DNA of 64,000 bases from Hormiphora californensis. Lineage: Eukaryota; Ctenophora; Tentaculata; Cydippida; Pleurobrachiidae. The notes below the pieces were generated by a model, which was not told the DNA's origin, made no database searches, and saw only the letters and a list, made by a program, of their open reading frames with translations. The translations under genes and the position numbers were made by a program. Numbering within the stretch: position 1 is the first letter of the stretch; each line of letters starts with the position of its first letter. This document shows, one piece after another, positions 24,301 through 60,336 of the stretch. The stretch is taken from NCBI GenBank assembly GCA_020137815.1, contig CM035362.1:4564008-4628007 (forward strand), in the 5' to 3' direction.

Positions 24301-27300
24301 TGGATGCAATAAAAGGGGTGACTTCGTAACCAAATCAATTGCACTCTACTACAGCTGTTATTATAGTGGTGAAGCTCTACCCCACATACCCCAGCAGATC
24401 TAACATTCCAACCATCCACTCTTACCTACTTATAATACCGCCTCTATTATAACTCTCGTGTTACCCTCTACAACTCTCGTGTTTCCCTCTACAACTCTCG
24501 TGTTTCCCTCTACAACTCTCGTGTTCCCCTCTACAACTCTCGTGTTCCCCTCTACAACTCTCGTGTTCCCCTCTACAACTCTCGTGTTCCCCTCTACAAC
24601 TCTCGTGTTCCCCTCTACAACTCTCGTGTTCCCCTCTACAACTCTCGTGTTCCCCTCTACAACTCTCGTGTTCCCCTCTACAACTCTCGTGTTCCCCTCT
24701 ACAACTCTCGTGTTCCCCTCTACAACTCTCGTGTTCCCCTCTACAACTCTCGTGTTCCCCTCTACAACTCTCGTGTTCCCCTCTACAACTCTCGTGTTCC
24801 CCTCTACAACTCGTGCTTCTCTCTCTAGATGCGGGTATACCCGAACTAGTAACAGCAAGAACATTAGAAGTACAACGGTCGATATAGAAAGTGTGGCGGT
24901 TGAGGGCAGCATATCGGATACCTCCCTTTGGGCATCCAGTGGATCTACCTCTAGCACCACGTGCACTGTCCCGGATGGGCTTACCTACTCCACCCTCGAT
25001 TCTATCAGGTAGGAAGTGTCCTAGTAGTAGTAGTGCGGCCATTTCTGGTGAAAATGGGCCCATCTACGGCCATTAACGCGCCCATTTTCAACAATATGCG
25101 CCCATTGATTGAGAGAGATATAGAGCTGTGGAGAAAGAGATAGAAAGTTGTCAAAACTTTCTAGATAGATAGTTCTTGATAGAAAGTTGGGACAGCTGCC
25201 TAATATGACCTATTACATAGTATACTTTAGACACTCTGATACATGACACTATTGATACATGACACCCTGCATTACAGGTGGAAGATTGACGGTAAAATAG
25301 TCAGCTCAGATGGCACAGGCTACAACTCTGATAACGGTGTTTTTGAGATCTCCATCACCAACACCACCAGCGATGGAGCCGAGACCGCCACCTCCACTAC
25401 CTCTTTCCAACATTCTATCAGCGCGTTTGGAAGTCTGTCCTGTGTTGCGAGTTATAGCTCTGGAGAGACTGTTGAGACTGAAGGGTAGGTTGTAACATTG
25501 GGTGTAACAGGGTGGTAGTACATGGTAGGGGTGGGTGATGGGGTGTAACATTGGGTGTAACAGGGTGGTAGTACATGGTAGGGGTGGGTGATGGGGTGTA
25601 ACATTGGGTGTAACAGGGTGGTAGTACATGGTAGGGGTGGGTGATGGGATGTAACATTGGGTGTTGGGATGTAACATTGGGTGTTGGGATGTAACATTGG
25701 GTGATGGGATGTAACATTGGGTGATGGGATGTAACATTGGGTGTTGGGATGTAACATCGGGTGATGTGATGTAACATTGGGTGATGGGATGTAACATTGG
25801 GTGATGGGCTGTAACATTGGGTGATGACTGATGGGATGTAACATTGGGTGGTAGTACATGGTAACAGGGTAGGGATGGGATGTAACATTGGGTGTAACAG
25901 GGTGGTAGTACATGGTAGGGGTGGGTGATGGGGTAGGTGATGGGGTGTAACATTGGGTGTAACAGGGTGGTAATACATGGTAGGGGTGGGTGATGGGGTG
26001 GGTGATGGGGTGTAACATTGGGTGTAACAGGGTGGTAGTACATGGTAGGGGTGGGTGATGGGGTGGGTGATGGGGTGTAACATTGGGTGTAACAGGGTGG
26101 TAATACATGGTAGGGTAGGTGATGGGGTGTAACATTGGGTGTAACATTGGGTGTAACATTGGTGGTAGTACATGGTAGGGGTGGGTTTCATTTGAAGCAT
26201 TTTCTTTTGATTTTACCCCTTACCTAGATATCTCTGTCTATCAAATAGATAGATATCAGAGATAGGGATAAATTCATAATAGATAGTAGAGAGTAGATCT
26301 ATATTCTATCTACACAACGAAATAATACAACTGTGTTTAGTTCTACTGCGATTATAGATTCTATCTTTTCACATAAATTCTAGATTCTAAGTATCATCTT
26401 TTCACTCATCTCCTGCAGGTGTTATGTTAACATGGAGCGGATACAAGGTCTCAGTGACAAGATGTATTTAGCACCAGACAGTACCACAACCACTATTGTC
26501 ACCTATCAAGCAGAGGAAGAGGGAACACTCACCTGTACTATTGATCAGGTAACGGTTACCATGGTTACACACGTGGTTACACACGTGGTTACCATAGTTA
26601 CACACGTGGTTACCATGGTTACACATGTGGTTACAAACATGGTTACACACATGGTTACCGCAGTAACATCACTCATCAGTTAGTAAACTAACCAATTACC
26701 AATCTTCACTAACTCCTAAAATTAAAAATACCTCCCTGATGAGCAATTAGCATTTTAGCCAGTGAAAATGCAGAAGCTTTTATTTTTCATTAACTCAGCT
26801 ATTATACCTCCCCGATCCTCCTATACCTAACTCCTATTATACCTCCCCGATCCTCCTATATCTAACTCCTATTATACCTCCCCAATTCTCCTATATCTAA
26901 CTCCTATTATTATACCTCCCCGATCCTCCTATATCTAACTCCTATTATACCTCCCCGATCCTCCTATATCTAACTCCTATTATACCTCCCCAATCCTCCT
27001 ATATCTAACTCCTATTATACCTCCCCGATCCTCCTATATCTAACTCCTATTATACCTCCCCGATCCTCCTATATCTAACTCCTATTATACCTCCCCGATC
27101 CTCCTATATCTAACTCAGCTATTATACCTCCCCGATCCTCCTATATCTAACTCCTATTAGACAATTTTAACCGGTTATCTAAGTTTTCACAGTACACCGT
27201 TTCCGGTGGTTAAAGTGTACTGTGAAATTTTAGACCACTGCAAAAACACTAGTAATTATAAAGTAAAATACCGTTGCAGTGGTATGTGAAAAATTAGACA

Positions 27301-27369
27301 CTTTCTAGTCACACGCACACAGTGTGAGCATTACAAACATTACAAACTGAGTGAACGAGATAAAGATTA

Positions 27370-27458
<89 letters not shown>

Positions 27459-27636
27459 GTGTGTGTGTGAGAGAGAGAGATAGGAAAAGAGAGAATCGAA
27501 GGCAGAGAGGGAAAGCAGATGCAGGACGCTCATTGGCGTGGTGCCATCACGTGACGATCACGTGACCTATAGTTGCAGAGAGGAAGAAAAGATAAGGGTT
27601 AGGGCGTATGCACTATGCAGTAGTGACTACTGCACA

Positions 27637-27727
<91 letters not shown>

Positions 27728-30700
27728 TTCTCTTTCTCTTTCTCTCTCTCTCTCTCACTCAATCTTTATCTCTTTCACTCAGTTTGTTTCCAAAATCATC
27801 TAATAAAATTAGATGACTGCTTTTACATGCTCTATTACACAACAATAATGTTAAAGATTCTTTCACTTTTAGGCCTCGCAGGCTCGGCCCAAAAGTACAA
27901 CTACAGAGCTCGCAGGCTCGCTCGGTAGTTACACTTAGCGTGCCTCGCAGGCTCGGCAGCTAAGTAAAAGGATCTACCTCGACCTGTCGGTCTCGGTTCA
28001 TTATTGTTGTATTTAGAACACTCGGCCTTCGGCCTCGTGCACTAAAAAGTAATAGACCATTTTAACCAGTCATCTAATCATATATTATACCTCCCCGATC
28101 CTCCTATATCTAACTCCTATTATACCTCCCCGATCCTCCTATATCTAACTCCTAATAACCTCCCTCATTACAGAGTGCAGCTGCTGTCGTATCCAGTACA
28201 ACCAACACCGATCTTGGTAACGGTAAACTCCAACACTTCACAGTCTCAATAACCCCGCCAAATTCCCTGGATGCCAGAGTGGCTGACTCCGCCTCCCTCT
28301 CCAGCCCCTCCCTCTCTCTCACCTGCACAGTAGACTCGCTGAGTGTTAGTGGAGTGGTCCAGGTTGTGGGGCAGAGTTCAGTGGAGCAGGTAATAATAAT
28401 AAAGATTTTGGCCACACGGCCAACTCGACATGTACTCTACGCAAATCATGTCTAGAATCACTTCCATGTCCCACTATAGTAATTTCAAAATGTTTATTGT
28501 TTATATTGTAGGTAACGGTGTGGGGTGCTCTGGGGGAGAAGTTGGTGTTGGAGGTGGTGTTTGCTACCAGTGAGGAGTTGGGAGCTGTGGCAACTTGGCA
28601 GCGAAGTGGTGAGTAGATATTGATATCTTTTTTGTGGTATCTCTTGTTATCTACATTTTACCATATCTCTCTTCTATAATGATCCCCCTTCCAATATCTC
28701 TGATCCCTCCAATATCTCTCTCTCCCAGATCTCTCTCCCCAGATCCCCCTCCCCAGATCTCTCAACCCCATACCTCTCTCCCCATGATCTCGCCCCATGA
28801 TCCCGCCCTCCCTCATCATATCTCTCTCCCCAGATCTCTCTCCCCCAGATCTGTCTCTCTCAGATCTCTTTCTCTCCCCAGATCTCGCCCCATGATCTCG
28901 CCCTCCCAGATCTCTCCCCCATACCTCTCTCCCCGTGACCACCTGCCCCCCCTCATCAAATCTCTCGCCCCATGATCTCGCTCTCCCTCATTAGGCCAGT
29001 TTCGACCCCCGTGAAATATTTCAAGCATCGACATTCTGAAATGTACACAATCTCAGCTTTCCAATGCGCCCACGCTCATGCTTCAACTCCATCGGGAACC
29101 GCTGCCAAAATCGCTAATTGTAATTAGCCAATTAGCGAACGCGCGGCTCAAATTACTTCCTGAACATTCTTCTAAACAGCACCAAATCACTGAACCAATC
29201 CCGGAGACTCACCACGGCATCGAGATTAAAGTTCTGAAGTTCAGAGAGAGCTGACAGGAAGTAATTTGAGCTGCGCGTGATCTAATTGGCCAATTACAAT
29301 TAGCGATTTTGGCAGCGGTTCCCGATGGAGTTGAAGCATGAGCGTGGGCGCATTGGAAAGCTGAGATTGTGTACATTTCAGAATGTCGATGCTTGAAATA
29401 TTTCACGGGGGTCGAAACTGGCCTACTCCCTCATCCAATCTCTCTCCCTGCAGATGGAGCTGGAGGTTGGGATGACTACATTTCCGGAACATCTATTGTC
29501 AGCGCTATCTCCACATCTGGAACCCAAACTGCATCCCTGATCATTGATTCTTTAACTCCGGAGGATAAACAAGGTAATTAATTAATAATTACGAATTAAT
29601 TATTAACTTTTTAAAATTGGTTGTGATGATTTTAATCGGGCACATTAACAATGTACATTGTACAAAGAAGTTGTCAGTATAGTACAGTTTTATATCTACT
29701 GATTAGTAACTGATTAGTAACTAATCCCTCACTCCCCCCCCAGATTTCAGAGCGACAATTGACTTGACATCAGTTTCCATAACAACCGATTCGCTGACCG
29801 TACGAGCTGTTACAGTGGCATGTGGTGATTTGAGCAGTGCTTTTGAAACGGAAGATGTGACTTTTACTGTCGATATTTCCGGTGAAGAGCTTCCTGAGAA
29901 AGTGGTCCTTGTACACATGGGTAAGTTGAAGGCAAGGGAATTTTAGTTAGTTTCCCGACCCTGGATTATTTTGTTCACTCTGGAGTTTCCCCTACAATAA
30001 CCTATTCTGTCAATTTATCGATTGAACATTATATCGTCCCCTATAATTACCTATTCTGTCCCCCTCCTTACCTCTATAACAACCTCTTCATGATAATAAC
30101 CCCACCCTCCCCTGTATGGCGGCGCCATACCCCATTAAATGGGTCGCGGCGCCAGACAGACCCTCCCCTATAACAACCTCTTTATTATAATAACCCCACC
30201 CTCCCCTCAGAAAGTGGTAGTGAAGTGGAAGTGGACTTGACGGACATTAGTTTCAGCGCCACCATCACAGTGACACACACTCTAACTTCGGTTTATGACA
30301 CCCAGGCTGGAACCTACTACTTCAGGTACCTTATTGGCTGGTAACCAGTCACGTGACCTAAATAACGAGTTCTGATTGGTTGTTTCGGTCGGTTCCTGCT
30401 TTTTTTTTAAAACTTTTTTCATGGCTAACTCGTTCTGAGACACACTGATCTGTGATACATTAATTAATACCTAAGCTCCAACTCTTTTAATCGCATGAAA
30501 TTCATGGCAAAAAATTCTGAGCTTCCGCATTTGCTATTTTCTAACCCCCCCCCCCCCCCCCCCCGGCAGTGTCACATACTAACCACCCCCCCCCCCTTCC
30601 TGTACAGTGTAACATATTCAAGTGGACTGACAGCCACCAGCGATACCAAAACGTTGTCAGTTCTAAAAAAGTGTAAGGATGTTTCTGCTCCTGTAAACAC

Positions 30701-31056
30701 TAACCTTCAAAAGGTAAATTATATTAGAAATCTAACTTCTTGGCTCTAAATTCATAAATCCAACTTCAATTGGTTATTGTTCATTGTTCTATATTATTTT
30801 CGCTCCGCTCACAGGAGCTAAAGGGTCAACGGGGCAATGTTATCCAACATACACGTGCATTAACATATCTCTATCTCGCCAGGTCGATAAAGCAGGAGGA
30901 TATGATCAGGTCGTGACCTGTTTACCAGATGATGACACTACTAGCTACGTTCTACTGGACTCTGATTCAACATCAATATCTTGTAATACATCAACCGGAC
31001 TATATGATTCAGACTATCTATCACCTTGTCTTGTAGTGGTCGCCAGTGATCCGTAG
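12086..31056 (+). CDS. Immunoglobulin-superfamily gene, block B (32 exons, 3' end complete)
   Basis: Thirty-two exons join with matching phases from 12086 to a stop at 31054-31056, giving at least 1,708 residues. The protein is roughly 16-17 tandem Ig-like domains, each marked by LTC/STC, a TW or KW core Trp and YTC/FTC, separated almost always by phase-1 introns. Some domains lie in one exon (12086, 15594, 18064, 23187); others are split by a phase 0, 1 or 2 intron. One domain (18064-18333) lacks both canonical cysteines. The last two exons carry a four-cysteine module resembling a sushi/CCP domain. There is no membrane segment before the stop, so the product as modelled is secreted or tethered through an unseen part. 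The 5' start and signal peptide were not found. A cell-recognition or adhesion role is inferred from domain type only. Confidence 0.75.
12538..12725 (+). CDS. Block B exon 2: front of Ig domain
   Basis: Acceptor CCATCAG, donor GTATAG, phase 1 to 0. QVFSCKVSG and ITWVEDN are the Cys and Trp motifs. Confidence 0.75.
12857..12992 (+). CDS. Block B exon 3: back of Ig domain
   Basis: Acceptor TTTCACAG, donor GTAGGT, phase 0 to 1. TIYCKVKSG carries the second Cys; it ends KFYVFG. Confidence 0.75.
13132..13291. mobile_element. 160-bp MITE with hairpins
   Basis: Inverted ends (ATAACC..CGGCTAGT..GATGAAATTTGATAA) enclosing smaller hairpins such as CCCCTACGGGG and a CCTCGGTCGCTTCGCTCC core. Confidence 0.7.
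13545..13722. repeat. Pyrimidine minisatellite at acceptor of block B exon 4
   Basis: CTCTCTAAACACCCC units of 12-24 bp, about ten copies, ending directly at the CTTTTTAG acceptor. Confidence 0.8.
13725..13850 (+). CDS. Block B exon 4: front of Ig domain
   Basis: Acceptor CTTTTTAG, donor GTGAGA, phase 1/1. ATITCSLDT and IKWYQDS. The acceptor is preceded directly by a pyrimidine minisatellite. Confidence 0.8.
14110..14241 (+). CDS. Block B exon 5: back of Ig domain
   Basis: Acceptor ATATTCAG, donor GTAATT, phase 1/1. STLTISN then STYTCNVEG, ending IGVYG. Confidence 0.8.
14342..14548 (+). CDS. Block B exon 6: front of Ig domain
   Basis: Acceptor poly-C then CAG, donor GTAAGT, phase 1/1. It has ITTTCTVTG, FSWYNAD and a following strand HKSTFEYA. 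Confidence 0.8.
14741..14824 (+). CDS. Block B exon 7: back of Ig domain
   Basis: Acceptor TTCTACAG, donor GTAAGT, phase 1/1. It starts DGTFTCKFQ, the second-Cys motif, and ends FQILSYG. Confidence 0.8.
15052..15193 (+). CDS. Block B exon 8: front of Ig domain
   Basis: Acceptor CTGTACAG, donor GTAAGT, phase 1 to 2. VSLTCVVKD and LTWSPVV. Confidence 0.8.
15310..15470 (+). CDS. Block B exon 9: back of Ig domain, second Cys lost
   Basis: Acceptor TTGTGCAG, donor GTGAGA, phase 2 to 1. Where other domains have YTC, this one reads FTMTYKS, so the second canonical Cys is replaced by Tyr although the partner exon keeps the first. Confidence 0.75.
15594..15869 (+). CDS. Block B exon 10: complete Ig domain
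   Basis: Acceptor CTCGCAG, donor GTAGGT, phase 1/1, 92 codons. ATLTCTVSN, ITWEKNG and GVYTCKVAE, a textbook I/V-type Ig pattern. Confidence 0.85.
16196..16450 (+). pseudogene. Degenerate Ig exon with three frameshifts
   Basis: Good acceptor (ACCAG) and donor (GTAAGT) flank 255 nt that begin as a normal Ig domain (ISLTCAVTG) and then hit a stop. The remaining Ig motifs appear in other frames: MRITWKDS in a second, GSYTCET in a third, and TTANVDTY back in the first. This implies three separate +1 shifts, which together restore the length to a multiple of three. The neighbouring exons are all phase 1, so skipping this exon keeps the frame. Sequencing error is possible but no neighbouring exon shows any. 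Confidence 0.75.
16558..17408. repeat. Array of duplicated splice acceptors before block B exon 11
   Basis: About 17 units of 45-60 bp, each with a C-rich tract, CAG and the exon-start copy CGGTGTCAAGTA. Only the last opens into the exon. Unit length varies mostly by the C run. Confidence 0.9.
17409..17546 (+). CDS. Block B exon 11: front of Ig domain
   Basis: Acceptor CCCTGCAG, donor GTATTA, phase 1/1. AVLSCELKG and VTWSANG. It is the only copy of its acceptor that opens into a full exon; many copies of the acceptor plus about 17 exon bases lie upstream. Confidence 0.8.
17762..17911 (+). CDS. Block B exon 12: back of Ig domain
   Basis: Acceptor CCTCCAG, donor GTGGGT, phase 1/1. VTYTCTVKS, ending LNLWTYG. 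Confidence 0.8.
18064..18333 (+). CDS. Block B exon 13: complete Ig domain lacking both cysteines
   Basis: Acceptor ATTTCAG, donor GTAAGT, phase 1/1, 90 codons. The Trp is kept (VTWTGQS), but the first Cys position reads VTLMVSVSG and the second VAVTVAS. The disulphide has been lost as a pair. A partial copy of the exon start (AG then ATGTGACCCT) lies about 43 bp upstream. Confidence 0.8.
18434..18612. repeat. Pyrimidine minisatellite before block B exon 14
   Basis: About five units of CTTATCTAACCAACTTCTCC plus CCTCC runs leading into the exon 14 acceptor. Confidence 0.75.
18621..18772 (+). CDS. Block B exon 14: front of Ig domain
   Basis: Acceptor CTAACAG, donor GTGAGA, phase 1 to 0. ATLTCTVDQ and ITWVVSG. 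A pyrimidine minisatellite precedes it. Confidence 0.8.
18967..19099 (+). CDS. Block B exon 15: back of Ig domain
   Basis: Acceptor ATTTCAG, donor GTGAGT, phase 0 to 1. TTYECNVQS gives the second Cys. Confidence 0.8.
19213..19376 (+). CDS. Block B exon 16: front of Ig domain
   Basis: Acceptor GTTCCAG, donor GTGAGT, phase 1 to 0. VVLTCSVSG and LEWTLGN. Confidence 0.8.
19513..19627 (+). CDS. Block B exon 17: back of Ig domain
   Basis: Acceptor ATTTCAG, donor GTAAGT, phase 0 to 1. MTFTCRVKS, ending AAVYSY. Confidence 0.8.
19881..21204. mobile_element. 1.3-kb element with AGGAA(A/C)CGACCGAA ends and 9-bp TSD
   Basis: Inverted ends AGGAAACGACCGAA and TTCGGTCGCTTCCT; target duplication CTAACAACC at 19872-19880 and 21205-21213. 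Subterminal regions are arrays of ACCGA; the interior holds several inverted and direct repeats around GAATCGTGTTTCGAATCGG. No transposase ORF: non-autonomous. The 9-bp duplication suggests a Mutator-like origin. Confidence 0.75.
21228..21384 (+). CDS. Block B exon 18: front of Ig domain
   Basis: Acceptor CTCTCAG, donor GTGAGT, phase 1 to 2. STIKCKVKG and MGWRDAS. A 1.3-kb transposable element ends 23 bp upstream of the exon. Confidence 0.8.
21564..21655 (+). CDS. Block B exon 19: back of Ig domain
   Basis: Acceptor CCTCAG, donor GTAATT, phase 2 to 1. LELTVAK then DINCVVTVT with the second Cys. Confidence 0.8.
21726..23003. mobile_element. 1.28-kb perfect-foldback element with TTAA target site
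   Basis: Almost the whole element is two arms of about 620 bp in inverted orientation, meeting near 22345-22380. Ends GGGTACACCTCGG; flanked by TTAA on both sides (21722-21725, 23004-23007), the piggyBac-type target duplication. Each arm carries a mirrored 77-codon open frame that is probably fortuitous. Confidence 0.85.
23028..23125. mobile_element. 98-bp TA-flanked MITE (CAGTCGGACCCCGATTTA ends)
   Basis: Inverted ends CAGTCGGACCCCGATTTAGG with TA duplicated outside. End sequence and target fit pogo/Tigger (Tc1-mariner superfamily). It lies only 25 bp from the TTAA element. Confidence 0.85.
23187..23489 (+). CDS. Block B exon 20: complete Ig domain
   Basis: Acceptor TTTTTTCAG, donor GTAATT, phase 1/1, 101 codons. 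ATLSCSVTG, LKWMQGE, STLTFQ and KTYTCRVEG. The first residues finish the linker from the preceding domain. Confidence 0.85.
23540..23752. repeat. Pyrimidine minisatellite before block B exon 21
   Basis: About a dozen 17-bp units ACTCTACTAAACACCCC, running to the CCCTCAG acceptor. Confidence 0.85.
23754..23846 (+). CDS. Block B exon 21: first strands of Ig domain
   Basis: Acceptor CCCTCAG, donor GTTAGT, phase 1/1. VTLTCNYIS. The domain is split over three exons; the Trp is in the next. Confidence 0.8.
24113..24227 (+). CDS. Block B exon 22: middle of Ig domain
   Basis: Acceptor CTCCCAG, donor GTATGA, phase 1 to 2. It encodes FQWLYQDEE, two extra cysteines (ECTTCTP) and STLVVSVS. A copy of acceptor plus exon start sits 39 bp upstream. 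Confidence 0.8.
24455..24820. repeat. 21-bp minisatellite before block B exon 23
   Basis: Seventeen or so near-identical copies of CTCTACAACTCTCGTGTTCC(C), ending 8 bp before the acceptor. Open in several frames by chance. Confidence 0.95.
24829..25008 (+). CDS. Block B exon 23: end of one Ig domain, start of next
   Basis: Acceptor CTCTCTAG, donor GTAGGA, phase 2/2. It begins with the second Cys of the previous domain (CGYTRTS), then starts a new domain with STTCTVPDG. A 21-bp minisatellite abuts the acceptor. Confidence 0.8.
25278..25484 (+). CDS. Block B exon 24: rest of Ig domain
   Basis: Acceptor ATTACAG, donor GTAGGT, phase 2/2. It starts with WKIDGK (core Trp) and includes GSLSCVAS. 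Confidence 0.8.
25490..26190. repeat. GT-rich minisatellite, intron 25485-26418
   Basis: Two interleaved unit types: GGGATGTAACATTGGGTGAT (about 20 bp) and a 55-bp unit with GGTGGTAGTACATGGTAGGG. It starts at the splice donor and is depleted of C on the + strand. Confidence 0.9.
26419..26548 (+). CDS. Block B exon 25
   Basis: Acceptor CCTGCAG, donor GTAACG, phase 2 to 0. It encodes CYVNMER then TIVTYQAE and GTLTCTIDQ. It probably closes one domain and carries the Cys strand of the next. Confidence 0.7.
26800..27165. repeat. 35-bp minisatellite, split by an insertion
   Basis: Ten copies of TATTATACCTCCCCGATCCT plus CCTATATCTAACTCC. Two more copies at 28083-28160 lead to the exon 26 acceptor. 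Confidence 0.9.
27166..28082. mobile_element. 0.9-kb insertion within minisatellite
   Basis: Ends are imperfect direct repeats (ATTAGACAATTTTAACCGG and AATAGACCATTTTAACCAG). Inside, a (GA)n tract (27374-27450) and a (CT)n tract (27640-27724) with flanks form a large inverted repeat. The right part has small hairpins around GCCTCGCAGGCTCGG. Class unknown. Confidence 0.6.
28174..28389 (+). CDS. Block B exon 26
   Basis: Acceptor ATTACAG, donor GTAATA, phase 0/0, 72 codons. LSLTCTVDS is the Cys strand of an Ig domain preceded by a linker. Its upstream minisatellite is interrupted by a 0.9-kb insertion. Confidence 0.75.
28512..28608 (+). CDS. Block B exon 27
   Basis: Acceptor ATTGTAG, donor GTGAGT, phase 0 to 1. 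It encodes VTVWGALG and ATWQRSG. The Trp strand fits the domain begun in the previous exon. Confidence 0.7.
28992..29425. mobile_element. 434-bp Mutator-like MITE with perfect 9-bp TSD
   Basis: Inverted ends TAGGCCAGTTTCGACCCCCG continuing for well over 100 bp; target duplication CTCCCTCAT at 28983-28991 and 29426-29434. Nine-base duplications are typical of Mutator-like elements. Confidence 0.9.
29454..29573 (+). CDS. Block B exon 28
   Basis: Acceptor CCCTGCAG, donor GTAATT, phase 1/1, 40 codons. TASLIIDSLT is the typical strand before the second Cys. A Mutator-like MITE ends 28 bp upstream. Confidence 0.75.
29744..29920 (+). CDS. Block B exon 29
   Basis: Acceptor poly-C then CAG, donor GTAAGT, phase 1/1, 59 codons. 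One Cys (VTVACGDL) and alternating beta-like strands; a divergent Ig-like segment. Confidence 0.7.
30211..30325 (+). CDS. Block B exon 30
   Basis: Acceptor CCCTCAG, donor GTACCT, phase 1 to 2. ATITVTHT and AGTYYFR; it parallels block A's last exon, which ends PSYYFR in the same phase. Confidence 0.7.
30329..30397. mobile_element. Truncated AGGAACCGACCGAA MITE
   Basis: The right half of the 107-bp family in inverted orientation (GGTCACGTGAC palindrome retained, ending GGTCGGTTCCT), 3 bp after the exon 30 donor. Confidence 0.7.
30608..30713 (+). CDS. Block B exon 31: start of sushi-like module
   Basis: Acceptor TGTACAG, donor GTAAAT, phase 2 to 0. After VTYSSGL it enters KKCKDVSAPVN, the first Cys of a four-Cys module completed in the last exon. 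Confidence 0.7.
30883..31056 (+). CDS. Block B terminal exon: sushi-like module and stop
   Basis: Acceptor CTCGCCAG, phase 0 entry, 57 residues then TAG. Cysteines at VVTCLPDD, SISCNTST and YLSPC join the first Cys of the previous exon in the spacing expected of a sushi/CCP domain, though its usual late Trp is absent. Only about 8 residues follow the last Cys, so there is no C-terminal membrane anchor here. Confidence 0.7.
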   Translation, partial: VDKAGGYDQVVTCLPDDDTTSYVLLDSDSTSISCNTSTGLYDSDYLSPCLVVVASDP

Positions 31057-31151
31057 TTTTGAGTAGATTCTTTTTTAATTATACCTTTTTTTAAACTTTT
31101 TCTAGTTTTAACTTAACTTAGTTTTCTAGTGTTGTGCAAGCACCGTGTTAA

Positions 31152-31157
31152 AATAAA
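31152..31157 (+). promoter_or_regulatory. Polyadenylation signal AATAAA of block B gene
   Basis: An AATAAA hexamer about 95 bp after the block B stop codon, in AT-rich sequence. It is the first such signal downstream. Confidence 0.5.
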
Positions 31158-32125
31158 AACAATTACTGCCTGCGGTGCAATATAAATTAAATGAAATCTC
31201 AATTTCTTTAGTACTCTGTTTTGTAATGTGAATTACTTTTAGTTTGCAATTTGATTTGTGCTATTTTAAACCCATTTTCTTCATACATTTACAAGAACAA
31301 CCAAATTAAACGAGTTTTTATTCTTTACACGCATAAGTTTGTGTTGTTCTGTCAGAGCATTGGCCTGACAGGTGTTGTTCAACTTTGTATTTGGCAGGGT
31401 CGAACAATTCAAGCAAAAAACGGTTAACACCAGACGACGGTAAGCGGTAAAGGTCCTGAGAATTTTAAACGGTTTTGGCCATAACTCAGCAATTTCTTGA
31501 CCAATTTGCAAAATCTTGAGTTCATTGGAAAGAGTTTGTTTTGGCACAATGGCACACAAACTATCCTTACATGTTTGTAGCGCGCGGTGACATTTACATG
31601 ATTATTTGCACGCGCAATTCATGTCGCGCGGCGCGCTTGAAGTTTTTATGCAGCTGCAGCATGCAAATAAAATCTGGTTCAGCTTTTTTTAACTTGCTCT
31701 TTCCAACTTAAAAAAACTTGCTTGAAAATTAAAATGTTGAGAAGTGCTAGCTTGTCCCGCACTAAATGACAGGGCCCTGTAGCATGAGCGTTGTATGCCA
31801 ATCTTTCTTTTGTTTTATTTTTATGCATTCTGTGTTTCCATATTTTTAATCACCGGCTAATGGGCTCGTGGGACTGCTTGTGCGGGGGATGTTCGATTGG
31901 ACTGACACCATTATACATATGTTGATATATGAAGTGTATTACAAAGTTACAAATGCAGATTGCAGCCAGCAGCACCCATCGGCCATCAGTACTGGGCCAT
32001 CACACATGAGGCATAACAAGGGGCCTGCAGCGTAAAGGGGCCTGTCATCGAAAATGACATCTCGACTTAAATTCAAATGCCATATATTTCTTGAACAGCA
32101 TGTAACAACTAATTGAAGAGCTGCC
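31158..32125 (+). other. Intergenic region upstream of EHBP1-like gene
   Basis: About 1 kb between the Ig gene's poly(A) signal and the EHBP1 start codon, both on +. A CpG-dense patch at about 31580-31640 (many GCGC) could belong to the promoter, but no TATA or initiator element was identified. Otherwise unremarkable. Confidence 0.4.
32100..32105 (+). promoter_or_regulatory. Minimal upstream ORF (ATG-TAA) before EHBP1 start
   Basis: An ATG followed directly by TAA lies 20 bp upstream of the EHBP1 start codon. If transcribed in the leader, it is a start-stop element able to stall initiating ribosomes. The leader's extent is unknown, and the adjacent AACAG could be a splice acceptor. Confidence 0.3.

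Positions 32126-60336
<28,211 letters not shown>

Noticed and set aside
23540-24820. CRISPR-like regularly repeated units
   Set aside because: Units are head-to-tail without unique spacers, in introns of a eukaryotic gene; these are minisatellites.
24430-25063. Long open frames on both strands (about 180-200 codons) at the 21-bp array
   Set aside because: Both are translations of one minisatellite with a unit length divisible by three. No domain, and they lie in an intron of the Ig gene.
25306-26200. Three overlapping minus-strand ORFs of 235-260 codons rich in CYT/HPM
   Set aside because: Created by the GT-rich minisatellite at 25490-26190; frames are interchangeable and carry no recognisable domain.
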